Shown here: one piece after another, positions 7,187-14,801 of the stretch
How positions within the stretch are numbered: position 1 is the first letter of the stretch
Layout: every line of letters starts with the position of its first letter
Origin: Paractinoplanes polyasparticus
Lineage (GTDB): Bacteria; Actinomycetota; Actinomycetes; Mycobacteriales; Micromonosporaceae
Assembly (NCBI RefSeq): GCF_019710575.1
Contig: NZ_JAHWFK010000001.1
Span: 906,232-970,231, forward strand
Direction of reading: 5' to 3'
Length of the DNA: 64,000 nt
Program-made: the position numbers and the translations under genes
Notes under the pieces: generated by a model
What the model was told of the DNA's origin: nothing
What the model saw: the letters and a program-made list of their open reading frames with translations, nothing else
Databases searched by the model: none

Positions 7187-8592
7187 GCGGTCGCGGTCGC
7201 GTACGCGGCCGAGCCGATCAGTTCGAGCGAGACCTGCAGGCGCTCCAGGCTGATGTTCTTGGCGATGGTGTCCTCGGGGCTGTGGTACGGCGGTTCCAGC
7301 AGTGCCGGGGACTCCTCGCCGCGCCACGAGAAGTTCGCGGAGGCGATGCCGACCTCCTGGAAGCTCTGGTGGTCGCTGGAGCCGCGCAGGGTGACCGGCG
7401 AGATCCGCGGGGTGTAGCCGAGGCGTTCGGCCGCCGCGGCCACCCCGTCGGTCGCCCGGTTGGCCAGGCCGTCGAACGAGAGCAGCCAGTACCGGGTTGC
7501 CGGGTCCCAGCTGGTCGCCACCATGTCGTTCTGGTAGACGGCGAGGATCCTGTCCCGCTCGGCCTGCGGCAGCTGGGCCACGTAGTAGCGCGAGCCGATC
7601 AGGCCCTGCTCCTCCGAGCCCCACAGGCTGAACTTCAGCTGGGCGTTGGTGGGCAGCTTCCGCAGGGCCCGGGCAAGTTCCAGGCACAGTACGGTGCCCG
7701 ACCCGTCGTCATTCGCGCCGGGCGCCCCGATGACGGTGTCGTAGTGGGCGCTCACCATCACCACGGGACCGTCGGCGGGAGCACCGCGGCGGCGCGGCGC
7801 GCTGGCGAGCACGTTGTGCGACGTCAGGTTGCGGTGTGCCGCCGTCGACAGGGTCAGCGTCAGCCGGCGGGCGGCCAGCAGCGCGCGCAGCCGGTGTTTC
7901 TGGGCCTGGGCCACGCCGACGACCGGGATTGGCGCCGGTGTGGCGGCCAGGCCGGGCAGCTGCGGGCTGAAGGCCGAGGCCCGGCGGGGCTCGACCAGGT
8001 CGGCCGGCAGGAAGATGACGGCGGCCGCCTTGCGCGCGACCGCGGTGGCCACGACCAGTTCGCGGGTGGCGGCCACGTAGTCGATCAGCAGGATCTTGCC
8101 GGTGACGTCGGCCGGGTAGTCGGCCTCGCCGCCCAGGCCCGCGTCGAGCACGTCGCCCCGCACCTTGGTGTCGAGCGCCGCGTGGGGCGAGGCGCCGCAC
8201 TGCCAGTTGAGGTCGGTGGGCAGCCCGCGCGGCGAGCTGAGCTGGGCCAGGAACTTGTCGGCGACCGAGAACGGCTGGAGCTCCACGTCGTAGCCGAGCA
8301 CGTCGAGCACGCCGGCGATGTACTTGGCCGCCAGCAGCTCGGACTTCGTGCCGCCGATGCGCGGCCCGATGCCGATCGACAGCACCTTGAGGTGGGCCAG
8401 CGCGCGTTCCGCCGACACTCGCCGGGCCACGTCGAGGTCGTGGCCGGTCAGCGCGGGGGGCCGAGCGGCGCCGGGGCGCTGCCCGGTGGCGGCCCAGGCG
8501 GGTGCGGGCAGGGCGACCGCGGCCGCTCCCCCCAGCGCGACGGACAGCATGCGCCTGCGGCTGACCGCGGACGGGCGCTCGTGCGTCTCCAA
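7183..8592 (-). CDS. Secreted M28 family metallo-aminopeptidase with Tat signal
   Basis: 469 residues. The N-terminus has a twin-arginine signal (SRRRMLSVALGGAAAVALPAPAWA). A PA-like insert occupies roughly residues 130-240. The zinc-binding peptidase domain follows with VSAHYDTV, GANDDGSG (bridging Asp), WGSEEQGLIGS (catalytic Glu-Glu), YQNDMV, and YHSPEDTI with the last His. This is the arrangement of Streptomyces griseus aminopeptidase and YwaD-type enzymes, which release N-terminal residues from peptides outside the cell. The start is a TTG preceded by a strong AGGAGGAA at good spacing. It is followed by a phosphorylase gene on the same strand after 180 bp. Confidence 0.92.
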   Translation of the reverse strand: METHERPSAVSRRRMLSVALGGAAAVALPAPAWAATGQRPGAARPPALTGHDLDVARRVSAERALAHLKVLSIGIGPRIGGTKSELLAAKYIAGVLDVLGYDVELQPFSVADKFLAQLSSPRGLPTDLNWQCGASPHAALDTKVRGDVLDAGLGGEADYPADVTGKILLIDYVAATRELVVATAVARKAAAVIFLPADLVEPRRASAFSPQLPGLAATPAPIPVVGVAQAQKHRLRALLAARRLTLTLSTAAHRNLTSHNVLASAPRRRGAPADGPVVMVSAHYDTVIGAPGANDDGSGTVLCLELARALRKLPTNAQLKFSLWGSEEQGLIGSRYYVAQLPQAERDRILAVYQNDMVATSWDPATRYWLLSFDGLANRATDGVAAAAERLGYTPRISPVTLRGSSDHQSFQEVGIASANFSWRGEESPALLEPPYHSPEDTIAKNISLERLQVSLELIGSAAYATATA

Positions 8593-8772
8593 AGGTTCCT
8601 CCTCGTCGATCCGGCTCGTGATCCGGCGAGGACGCGTGGCCGTGGTCGGGCCGCCGCTCCCCGTGACTGATGAACCTATGGTGTCGATAGCCGTACTTCA
8701 ATAGATACGGCGGTGCATACGCGGAATGCCGGGCTCCCCTCCTTCCTAGCAGGTGGCGGGTCGTCAGGCAGG

Positions 8773-9588
8773 TCATCGGGCGGGATGCAGGAACGGAACC
8801 AGCATCGCCGTCGCTTCGGCCGCGTGGCGGGCCGCCAGCTCGCGGTGGTCGTCACCCTTGCGCAGGTACGCGGTGTCGGCGATGCCGCGCACGATGAGCC
8901 GCCCGCGGGCGTTGCCGGCGCCCTCGTAGAACGCCCGGGCCACGCCCACGGCCTCGGTCTCGACCGCCAGCACCTGGTCGTTGACCTGGGTCAGCCAGCG
9001 GCGGATCTCGGCCCGGGCGTCCTCGACGGGCACGCCGCCCGAGCCGATCGGGCCGCGGTGCAGCCGGAACGAGTCGCCGTTGCCGCGTTCCTGCACGAGC
9101 GGCACGGCGGTGAGGAAGTCGTCGAGCCGGTACCCGAGGGTCGCCGCGGCCGCATTGCCCTGGACCCGGCGGGCGCCCGGGGGCAGGCGGGTGGTGACCA
9201 GCCGGTCGGAGAGGACCACGTCGCCCGGCGCGACCAGGGGCCCGACCCCGCCGGCGAGGCCGGTGAGCACCACCGTGGCCGGCCGGTACTCCTCGATGAG
9301 AGCACGGAAGGCCCGTGCCGCCGATTCGGGACCCGGGCGCGGGGCCTGCACAGCGGCGACGCGCACCGGCCGCCCGCGCGAGTCGGGTAGCCAGGCCTCG
9401 TGGACCGGCGACCCGGGACTCAGGCGCCTGTCCCCGTAGTCGTACATCCGCTTGAGCGCGGCGACGACCGCTCGCATCTCGACGGGCAGCACGGTCAGCA
9501 CGCCCACCTCGGCCTTGACGGCGGTGGGCGCGGCCGGCACCCGCGACGCGACTCGCGGCGGGCCCGGGCTCCGGAACGAATAGGTCAT
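8773..9588 (-). CDS. Nucleoside phosphorylase-superfamily protein (stand-alone)
   Basis: 271 residues of the PNP/MTA-SAH nucleosidase fold: VGVLTVLPVEMRAVVAAL at the start, VLTGLAGGVGPLVAPGDVVLSD in the middle and VLAVETEAVGVARAF for nucleoside recognition, then GIADTAYLRKGDDH near the end with an acidic residue where the catalytic Asp is expected. The LTVLPVE wording is that of the branch used as nucleotide-consuming effectors in bacterial conflict systems, not housekeeping PNP or MtnN; that placement is from memory of the family. The ATG at 9588 has AGGGAAAG at proper spacing. A second, EAD-fused member lies at 14802-16016. Confidence 0.85.
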   Translation of the reverse strand: MTYSFRSPGPPRVASRVPAAPTAVKAEVGVLTVLPVEMRAVVAALKRMYDYGDRRLSPGSPVHEAWLPDSRGRPVRVAAVQAPRPGPESAARAFRALIEEYRPATVVLTGLAGGVGPLVAPGDVVLSDRLVTTRLPPGARRVQGNAAAATLGYRLDDFLTAVPLVQERGNGDSFRLHRGPIGSGGVPVEDARAEIRRWLTQVNDQVLAVETEAVGVARAFYEGAGNARGRLIVRGIADTAYLRKGDDHRELAARHAAEATAMLVPFLHPAR

Positions 9589-9667
9589 CAAGCTTTCCCT
9601 CCCGCACACAGAGGCTGCGGCGGACGCTAACCGCGAAGCCTTCCGGTTTTCTGCCGTTGCGCCGGGA

Positions 9668-9695
9668 GCGCCGGGGTCCGTGCGGACCCCGGCGC
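9668..9695 (-). terminator. Hairpin downstream of the small secreted peptide gene
   Basis: GCGCCGGGGTCCG (9668-9680) and its exact complement CGGACCCCGGCGC (9683-9695) form a perfect stem about 20 bp after the peptide stop codon. No strong U-run follows, as is common in actinomycetes. Confidence 0.65.
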
Positions 9696-9715
9696 GCCCT
9701 GGAGCGCGGGCCGGA

Positions 9716-9862
9716 TCAGACGCAGCGCTGGAGGATGTTGTCCCAGCTGGTGCTGCCGGGGCAGGTCACCGCCTGGGCGCTGGAGGCGGCCGAGGGGGCG
9801 AACAGGGCGATGGCGACGGCCGACACGAGGGCGGCCAGGAAGTGACGATGACGAGCGCGCAT
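9716..9862 (-). CDS. Tiny secreted peptide with one Cys pair
   Basis: 48 residues: basic start MRARHRHF, a hydrophobic core (LAALVSAVAIALFA) and an AQA-type signal peptidase site, leaving a mature peptide of about 17 residues. The mature part holds two cysteines 12 residues apart (CPGSTSWDNILQRC), which would form a single disulfide loop. The spacing recalls the end of small chitin-binding modules, but the fragment is too short to assign. The ATG follows AAAGG at good distance, and a perfect terminator hairpin lies downstream. It lies downstream of the STAND/SARP gene on the same strand, with a 238-bp gap containing a 21-bp palindrome. Confidence 0.65.
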   Translation of the reverse strand: MRARHRHFLAALVSAVAIALFAPSAASSAQAVTCPGSTSWDNILQRCV

Positions 9863-10100
9863 GACCTTTCCTTTCAAGGATGGCGAGAGTTGCGGATGAG
9901 GGGCACGCGGGCCCGTCCCGCCCGGCCGAGCGGTGACGGCGGAGGGTGGCCTTCCCTCCCCCACGCGTGCCGTTGCGCGCGGATGACGGCAAGTCCGCCG
10001 AGCCGGCAGGTCGTACGTCCCGGCCGTTCCGACAGGTCTTACTGTCACCGTGACGTTAAAGGATGACCGGGCTTCGCGTCAATAAGACATTAATGCCGGA
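9863..10100. other. Upstream region of the peptide gene
   Basis: 238 bp between the regulator stop and the peptide start. Apart from the palindrome at 10039-10059 and lower-GC sequence around it, I see no gene and no clear -10/-35 pair for the minus strand. Confidence 0.4.
10039..10059. promoter_or_regulatory. Palindromic operator-like site (site 1)
   Basis: Half-sites TTACTGTCAC and GTGACGTTAA flank a single central C. The left half and the complement of the right half (TTAACGTCAC) agree at 8 of 10 positions. The same architecture and core recur at 13193-13215 (TTANYGTCAS, one central base), so one dimeric DNA-binding protein may recognise both. Confidence 0.5.
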
Positions 10101-13088
10101 TCAGCGGTACCGGCGGTCCTCGGGCGGCAGACCGGACAAGAGCTCACGGATGCGGTCGCGGGCGGCGGCCTCGGCCTCCGGCTGGTCGTCTCCCCAGGCG
10201 TACGCGTCGGCCAGCGCCGCCTGGGCCGCGATCTCGAGATGGACCGCGCCGAGCGACTGGAACAACTCGACCGCGCGCAGCAGGAGGACCTCCTGCTCGA
10301 TGCGCACGCCCCGGGCGCCCTCCAGCGCCGCCGCGGTCAGGTGGATGCGGCCCTCCAGCAACACATCCGCGCTTTCCCGGGCACATTCCGCGGCCCGCGC
10401 GAGCCGGGCCGCGGCCACGTCGAACTCGCCGCCGGCCAGGGCCAGGGCGCCCAAGCCGTGCAACGCGTACGCGTGCCCCACGCCGCCGTCCGGGAACATC
10501 GCGAGCACCTCGCCGAAGGCCGCCTCCGCCGCCGCGCCGTTGCCCAGGTCGAGATACGCGTGGCCCATCCAGTAGAGGGTGGGCGCCAGCACCTGCGGCT
10601 GGCCCAGCCCGCGGGCCATCCGCTCGGCCTCGCGCAGGGTGGCCACGGCCGCGGCGGAATTGCCCATGTCGAGGTGAGCCTGGCCGACGAAGCGCAGGGT
10701 CTGCTGCACGCCCACCACGTCGTCGCTCTCGCGGTAGTGCACGAGCGCCTCGGTGAACTGCCGCAGCGGCCGGGCCAACTCGCCACGGCGGCGAAGCGCG
10801 TTGGCCAGCGTCCGCAGGGCGACCGCCCGGCCGTGCTGCTCCCCCACATCGGCCAGCAGCACCTGCGCCCGCTCCAGCTCGGCCACCCCGGAGACACCGG
10901 GACTGCCGCTGGCCACCAGCGGCGGCTGGCCGAGCGAGACCAGCACGACCCCCTCGCCGCGACGATCACCGGCCCGCCGGCACTCGGTCAGCGCGATCTC
11001 GTGGGTGACCCGCCAGTCGTCGAAGTACTGGCCCAGGGCGTAGAACTCGTGCGCCGACACGGCCAGGTCCCAGCAGACCCCGGTCAGCCCGAGCGCTGCC
11101 GCCTGACCGACCGCGGCCCGGATGTTGAGCCGCTCGATCTCGAACCACGTGCGCGGATCCGAGGTCACAGCGTCCACTTCGGAGTCCGGCACGGCGACGT
11201 CCGGCTCGTCGCTGTGCACCACGTCGAACCGCCCGCCGTAGACGGCCTCGTGGGCTCGGCGGGTCAGCGTGAGCAGCGCCCGGCACACCCGCGCCGGCGC
11301 CTCGGCGTGCTCGCCGGGCGGTGTCAGCTCGGCCCGCGCGCGGTCGCGGGCGTAGTCGCGGGTGAGGTCGTGGAAGCCGTACCGTGCCCCGGGGTGCACC
11401 GGGTCGACCAGCCCGACCAGCGCGAGCCGGGCCAGCGCGGAGCCCGCGGCCGGGCCGGGCTCGGCCAGCAGGGCGGCCGCCGTCCATTCGCCGAAGGTGG
11501 GCTGGGCGAGCAGGCCGAGTCCGAGGAAGAGCCGCCGGGCGAGGTCGTCGAGCGGGGCCAGCCCGGCGCCGAGCGTGCGGGCGAGGCTCTCGTCGCCGTG
11601 CCGGAACGCGGCCGGGCCCTGCTCGCGCAGGCGCCGCAGCAGCTCGGCGGTCGGGCGGTGGAAGTCCTCGACCCGCATCTGGGCGGCGATCCGCAGCGCC
11701 AGGGGCAGACCGCCACAGAGCCGGACGACGCCCTCGACCGCCTCCCGCTCGCCGCTGACGTCGACCTGGGCGGTCGCGACGACGTTGCGGAACAGCGCCG
11801 CGGCGGTGCCGTGGTCGAGCGCCTCCAGGGTGGGGACGTGGTGGACGGCGGCGTCGATGCCGGGCAGCCGGCGCCGCGCGGTGACCAGCACGATCGAGGC
11901 GCCTCCGCCGGGAAGCAGGTCGCGGATCTGCGCCACCGAGCCGGCGTCGTCCAGCACGATCAGCAGCTTGCGGCCGGCGGCCAGGGTGCGGAACAGCCCG
12001 GTCCGCTCGCGGCGGCCCTCGGGCACGGCTGTCTCGCCCAGCGCCCGCAGGAACTCGGCCAGCACCTCCCCCGGGTCGACCGGCTGATCGGAGCTGCCGC
12101 GCAGGTCGGCCCAGAGCTGCCCGCCGGTGAACTGATCGGCCGCCTCGTGGGCGGCCCGCAGGGCCAGGGCGGTCTTGCCCATGCCGCCCGGTCCCGAGAT
12201 CACCACGACCGTACGGCGGCGGTCGCGCAGCAGCTGGCCGAGCTCGGCCAGCAGGTCTTCCCGGCCGACGAACGACGCCGGAGCGGGCGGCAGCTGCCGC
12301 GGCAACGGAACCTCGCGCGGGACCCGGGAGGTCGCGTCGTCGGCCCGGGCCACCGCCTCGTCGTTGTGCATGGCCATCGAATAGCCGAGCTTGCGCAGCT
12401 CCTTGGCCGCCCCGCCGTCGACCGCCTCCTCGTGCCGCTCGAGCGCGGCCATGGCCTCGGCCGCATGGCCGCTGAGATAGAGCGAGAGCATCAGCAACCG
12501 GCACAGCTCGCCGTCGGCCGGATCCTCGGCGGCGAACTGGGTGAGGTCGTCGAGGATCGCGGCGTGCTCGCCACGCGTGTGCTCCAGCGTGAAAAGGCGT
12601 ACGGCCGAACGCTTGCGACGGCTGCGCAGGGCCGCGATGTCGCCCGCGAAGGGCGCGTCGGGCACGTTGGCCAGCGGGGTGCTGCCGCGCCAGAGCCTGA
12701 TCGCCGCCCGCAGGTGCTCGATCTCGTCCGGGATCCTCTGGTCGCGCCGCGCCGCGTCGGCCCGCTCGACGTGGCGGAGGAACTGGAGCAGGTCGAGCTC
12801 GCCGGAAGCGGCCTTCAACTCGTACCCGAAACGGTTGTGGGTCTTGATCGCCCCGGGCGAACCGGCCTGGTCGACCAGGCGGCGCAACGCCGAGATCGCC
12901 TTGTGCAGCTGAGCCGGGCTGACCTCGGGATCGCCCCAGCCGGCCCGCAACAGCTCGGCTGTGGACAGTTGCTGATTCGCCCTGATCAGCAGGGCCGCGA
13001 GCACCGACAGGTGATGTCCACCGGGCAGCGCGACGGGACCGCCGCCGGGCGGGCGCACCTCGAGGTCCCCGAGAATGCGAAAGATCAT
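10101..13088 (-). CDS. AfsR/SARP-type STAND regulator (OmpR-like wHTH, BTAD, NB-ARC, TPR)
   Basis: 995 residues. The OmpR-like winged helix covers about residues 1-95 and the bacterial transcriptional activation domain about 100-245. A linker then opens the NB-ARC ATPase at FVGREDLL (about 273) with P-loop GPGGMGKT (299-306), LLIVLDD Walker B and LCGGLPLALRIAA. A TPR solenoid fills roughly 680-995 (ALGQYFDDWRVTHEIA, MGHAYLDLGNGAAAEAAFGE). AfsR-type proteins activate secondary-metabolite or other genes by binding direct repeats near -10/-35, with the STAND module as a ligand-controlled switch. The ATG at 13088 follows GGAACGG. It is transcribed divergently from the membrane protein at 13267. 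No adjacent biosynthetic cluster is visible, so its targets are open. Confidence 0.92.
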   Translation of the reverse strand: MIFRILGDLEVRPPGGGPVALPGGHHLSVLAALLIRANQQLSTAELLRAGWGDPEVSPAQLHKAISALRRLVDQAGSPGAIKTHNRFGYELKAASGELDLLQFLRHVERADAARRDQRIPDEIEHLRAAIRLWRGSTPLANVPDAPFAGDIAALRSRRKRSAVRLFTLEHTRGEHAAILDDLTQFAAEDPADGELCRLLMLSLYLSGHAAEAMAALERHEEAVDGGAAKELRKLGYSMAMHNDEAVARADDATSRVPREVPLPRQLPPAPASFVGREDLLAELGQLLRDRRRTVVVISGPGGMGKTALALRAAHEAADQFTGGQLWADLRGSSDQPVDPGEVLAEFLRALGETAVPEGRRERTGLFRTLAAGRKLLIVLDDAGSVAQIRDLLPGGGASIVLVTARRRLPGIDAAVHHVPTLEALDHGTAAALFRNVVATAQVDVSGEREAVEGVVRLCGGLPLALRIAAQMRVEDFHRPTAELLRRLREQGPAAFRHGDESLARTLGAGLAPLDDLARRLFLGLGLLAQPTFGEWTAAALLAEPGPAAGSALARLALVGLVDPVHPGARYGFHDLTRDYARDRARAELTPPGEHAEAPARVCRALLTLTRRAHEAVYGGRFDVVHSDEPDVAVPDSEVDAVTSDPRTWFEIERLNIRAAVGQAAALGLTGVCWDLAVSAHEFYALGQYFDDWRVTHEIALTECRRAGDRRGEGVVLVSLGQPPLVASGSPGVSGVAELERAQVLLADVGEQHGRAVALRTLANALRRRGELARPLRQFTEALVHYRESDDVVGVQQTLRFVGQAHLDMGNSAAAVATLREAERMARGLGQPQVLAPTLYWMGHAYLDLGNGAAAEAAFGEVLAMFPDGGVGHAYALHGLGALALAGGEFDVAAARLARAAECARESADVLLEGRIHLTAAALEGARGVRIEQEVLLLRAVELFQSLGAVHLEIAAQAALADAYAWGDDQPEAEAAARDRIRELLSGLPPEDRRYR

Positions 13089-13192
13089 GTGCCGTTCCCC
13101 AGAGTCGACCCCACGCGATCCCCGAACCGCCACCGTAGGAGCAGAGCGGTCGGTGACGCCATCGCCGCGCCGAGTGATGATTGGTTGGCATA

Positions 13193-13226
13193 ATTATTGT
13201 CAGTCTGACGGTAATGCGACTACGCT
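13193..13226 (+). promoter_or_regulatory. Palindrome over the promoter of the membrane protein gene (site 2)
   Basis: ATTATTGTCAG (13193-13203), one central T, and CTGACGGTAAT (13205-13215) form a near-perfect palindrome. TTGTCA (13197-13202) with an 18-bp gap to TACGCT (13221-13226) makes a plausible promoter for the gene starting at 13267, so the palindrome covers the -35 box. NUDIX-winged-helix regulators bind palindromes of about this size, and such a protein is encoded in this cluster; that link is inference. Confidence 0.5.
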
Positions 13227-13266
13227 GGGTTCAGCAACCGGACACCGAACGGGACGGAGAACCCCC

Positions 13267-14013
13267 ATGCGACTCTGGCGCTCCCTCGACCTCGTCCTCA
13301 CCGCGGCCGTGGCGCTCGTCGTGGGCGTGCTGGGCATGCTCGACCTCGCCGGCTCGTCCGTGCTGGCCGGCGCGACCCTGGCCACGCTGGGCGTGCTGGC
13401 CGCCGGCTCGGTCACCGCGCGCTTCCAGATGCACGGCCTGGCCGACCTCACCCGCAGCGTGACCGAGCCGCCGTCGGCCGACCGGCTGCTGACGACGTCC
13501 ACGTCCGGACTCGACGTCGACCTGACCCAGGCGTGGGAGATCGGCCTGATCGGCGTCACGCTGAACCGCACGGTCCGCAACCACGCCGTCGAACTGCGCG
13601 AATGCGTCCGGCGCGGCGGCACTGTCCGCATCGCCGTCATCGACCCCCGCGGCGACGTGCTCCACGAAGCCGCCCGGCGCAGCACCGCCCCCGGCACGGC
13701 CGAGATCTTCGCCCACCGCCTCCAGCCCACCCTCGACCTGGCCGCCTCGCTGGCCGCGCTGCCCGGCCCCGGCCGGGCCGAGGTGCGCCTGCTCGACTTC
13801 GTGCCGGCGATCGGCCTGCTGGCCGTCGACGTCCACCAGCCGCGCGGCCGCCTGCACGTCGACATCTACTCGCACACGTCCGGCGGGCGGGAGCCGGCGC
13901 TCGCTCTGGCCCCCGGCCGCGATCACACCTGGTACCAGCACTTCCAGGCCGAGTTCGACCAGATCTGGGCCGCGGGTCGCCCGGTCTTTGTGTCAGCAGG
14001 ACAATTTCACTAG
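13267..14013 (+). CDS. Two-helix membrane protein with a DUF5919/PLD-like cytoplasmic domain
   Basis: 248 residues. Two membrane helices lie at the N-terminus (LVLTAAVALVVGVLGMLDLAG and SSVLAGATLATLGVLAAGSV), separated by a very short loop. The cytoplasmic part reads IGLIGVTLNRTVRNHAVELRECVRRGGTVRIAVIDPRGD, like the strand-helix-strand of DUF5919 and inactive phospholipase-D folds, and ends DHTWYQHFQAEFDQIWAAGRPV. Such domains are found in bacterial conflict and signalling proteins and are thought to sense or bind nucleotides or lipids; the assignment is tentative. The ATG follows GGGACGGAGA. The NUDIX gene starts 9 bp after its stop and the EAD-phosphorylase gene follows. Confidence 0.65.
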   Translation: MRLWRSLDLVLTAAVALVVGVLGMLDLAGSSVLAGATLATLGVLAAGSVTARFQMHGLADLTRSVTEPPSADRLLTTSTSGLDVDLTQAWEIGLIGVTLNRTVRNHAVELRECVRRGGTVRIAVIDPRGDVLHEAARRSTAPGTAEIFAHRLQPTLDLAASLAALPGPGRAEVRLLDFVPAIGLLAVDVHQPRGRLHVDIYSHTSGGREPALALAPGRDHTWYQHFQAEFDQIWAAGRPVFVSAGQFH

Positions 14014-14016
14014 GCT
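14011..14016 (+). promoter_or_regulatory. Leaderless -10 element (TAGGCT) of the NUDIX gene
   Basis: TAGGCT, formed partly by the stop codon of the preceding gene, ends 6 nt before the ATG at 14023. TTTGTG 18 nt upstream could serve as -35. This would allow independent expression inside the apparent operon. Confidence 0.45.
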
Positions 14017-14022
14017 CGGATC

Positions 14023-14715
14023 ATGCCGGAACGGGATCATCTCTATCTGCGGCTCGCGGTCGACCTGGTGATTCTCACGGTGCGCGACGACGTGCTCCAG
14101 GTTCTCACCATCACCCGCGCCAACAAGCCCTTCCGGGGGCAGGCGGCCCTGCCCGGCGGCTTCCTGCGCGAGGGGGAGGATCTGGTCGGCGCGGCCGTGC
14201 GGGAGCTGCACGAGGAGACCGGGCTCGACGGGCGCGGGCTGCATCTGGAGCAGGTCGAGGCGTACGGGGACCCGGACCGTGACCCGCGCGGGCGGATCGT
14301 CAGCGTGGCCTACCTCGCGATGATGCCGAACCTGCCGCTGCCGACCGCCGGCTCGGACGCCAGCACCGCCGGCTGGACCCCGGTCGCTCAAGCGGCCGGC
14401 CTCGCCTTCGACCACGACCACATCCTGGCCGACGCCGTCGAGCGGGCCCGCACCCGGCTCGAGTTCACGACCCTGGCCACGGCCTTCTGCGGCGCCGACT
14501 TCACCATCGGCGACCTGCGCAACGTCTACGAGGTGGTGTGGGGACAGCGGCTCGACCCGCGCAACTTCAACCGCAAGGTGCTCGGCACCGAGGGCTTCGT
14601 GGAACCGACCGGCGGCAAGCGGATGCCCGAGGTGGGCCGCCCGGCTGCCCTCTACCGGGCGGGCGGGGCGACCCGCCTGAACCCGCCGATTCTGCGCACC
14701 GACCGGCACGGGTAG
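14023..14715 (+). CDS. NUDIX hydrolase with C-terminal NrtR-like winged helix
   Basis: 230 residues. The NUDIX box is complete: Gly46-x5-Glu52-x7-Arg60-Glu61-Leu62-x-Glu64-Glu65-x-Gly67-Leu68, so hydrolase activity is expected, probably on ADP-ribose or another nucleoside diphosphate derivative. After about residue 150 the sequence (FTIGDLRNVYEVVWGQRLDPRNFNRKV, then GFVEPTG) matches the winged helix of NrtR-type regulators, which repress NAD-metabolism genes and respond to ADP-ribose. NrtR proteins often have a damaged NUDIX box; here it is intact, so enzyme, regulator or both are possible. The palindrome at 13193-13215 is a candidate operator. It sits between the membrane protein and the EAD-phosphorylase. 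Confidence 0.9.
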   Translation: MPERDHLYLRLAVDLVILTVRDDVLQVLTITRANKPFRGQAALPGGFLREGEDLVGAAVRELHEETGLDGRGLHLEQVEAYGDPDRDPRGRIVSVAYLAMMPNLPLPTAGSDASTAGWTPVAQAAGLAFDHDHILADAVERARTRLEFTTLATAFCGADFTIGDLRNVYEVVWGQRLDPRNFNRKVLGTEGFVEPTGGKRMPEVGRPAALYRAGGATRLNPPILRTDRHG

Positions 14716-14801
14716 GAAAACGGTAGGTCGCGCCGGGATGCTGGTGCCGGCCACGGGGTGGCGGCCCCGTGGCCGGGCCCGTGAGAGGAAGCGGAGACTC
14801 G

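Noticed and set aside
10239..13193. 984-codon open frame on the plus strand opposite the STAND/SARP gene
   Set aside because: It is the antisense shadow of a high-GC3 gene; the opposite strand has complete domain motifs, while this frame gives His/Arg/Gln/Gly-rich sequence without any motif.
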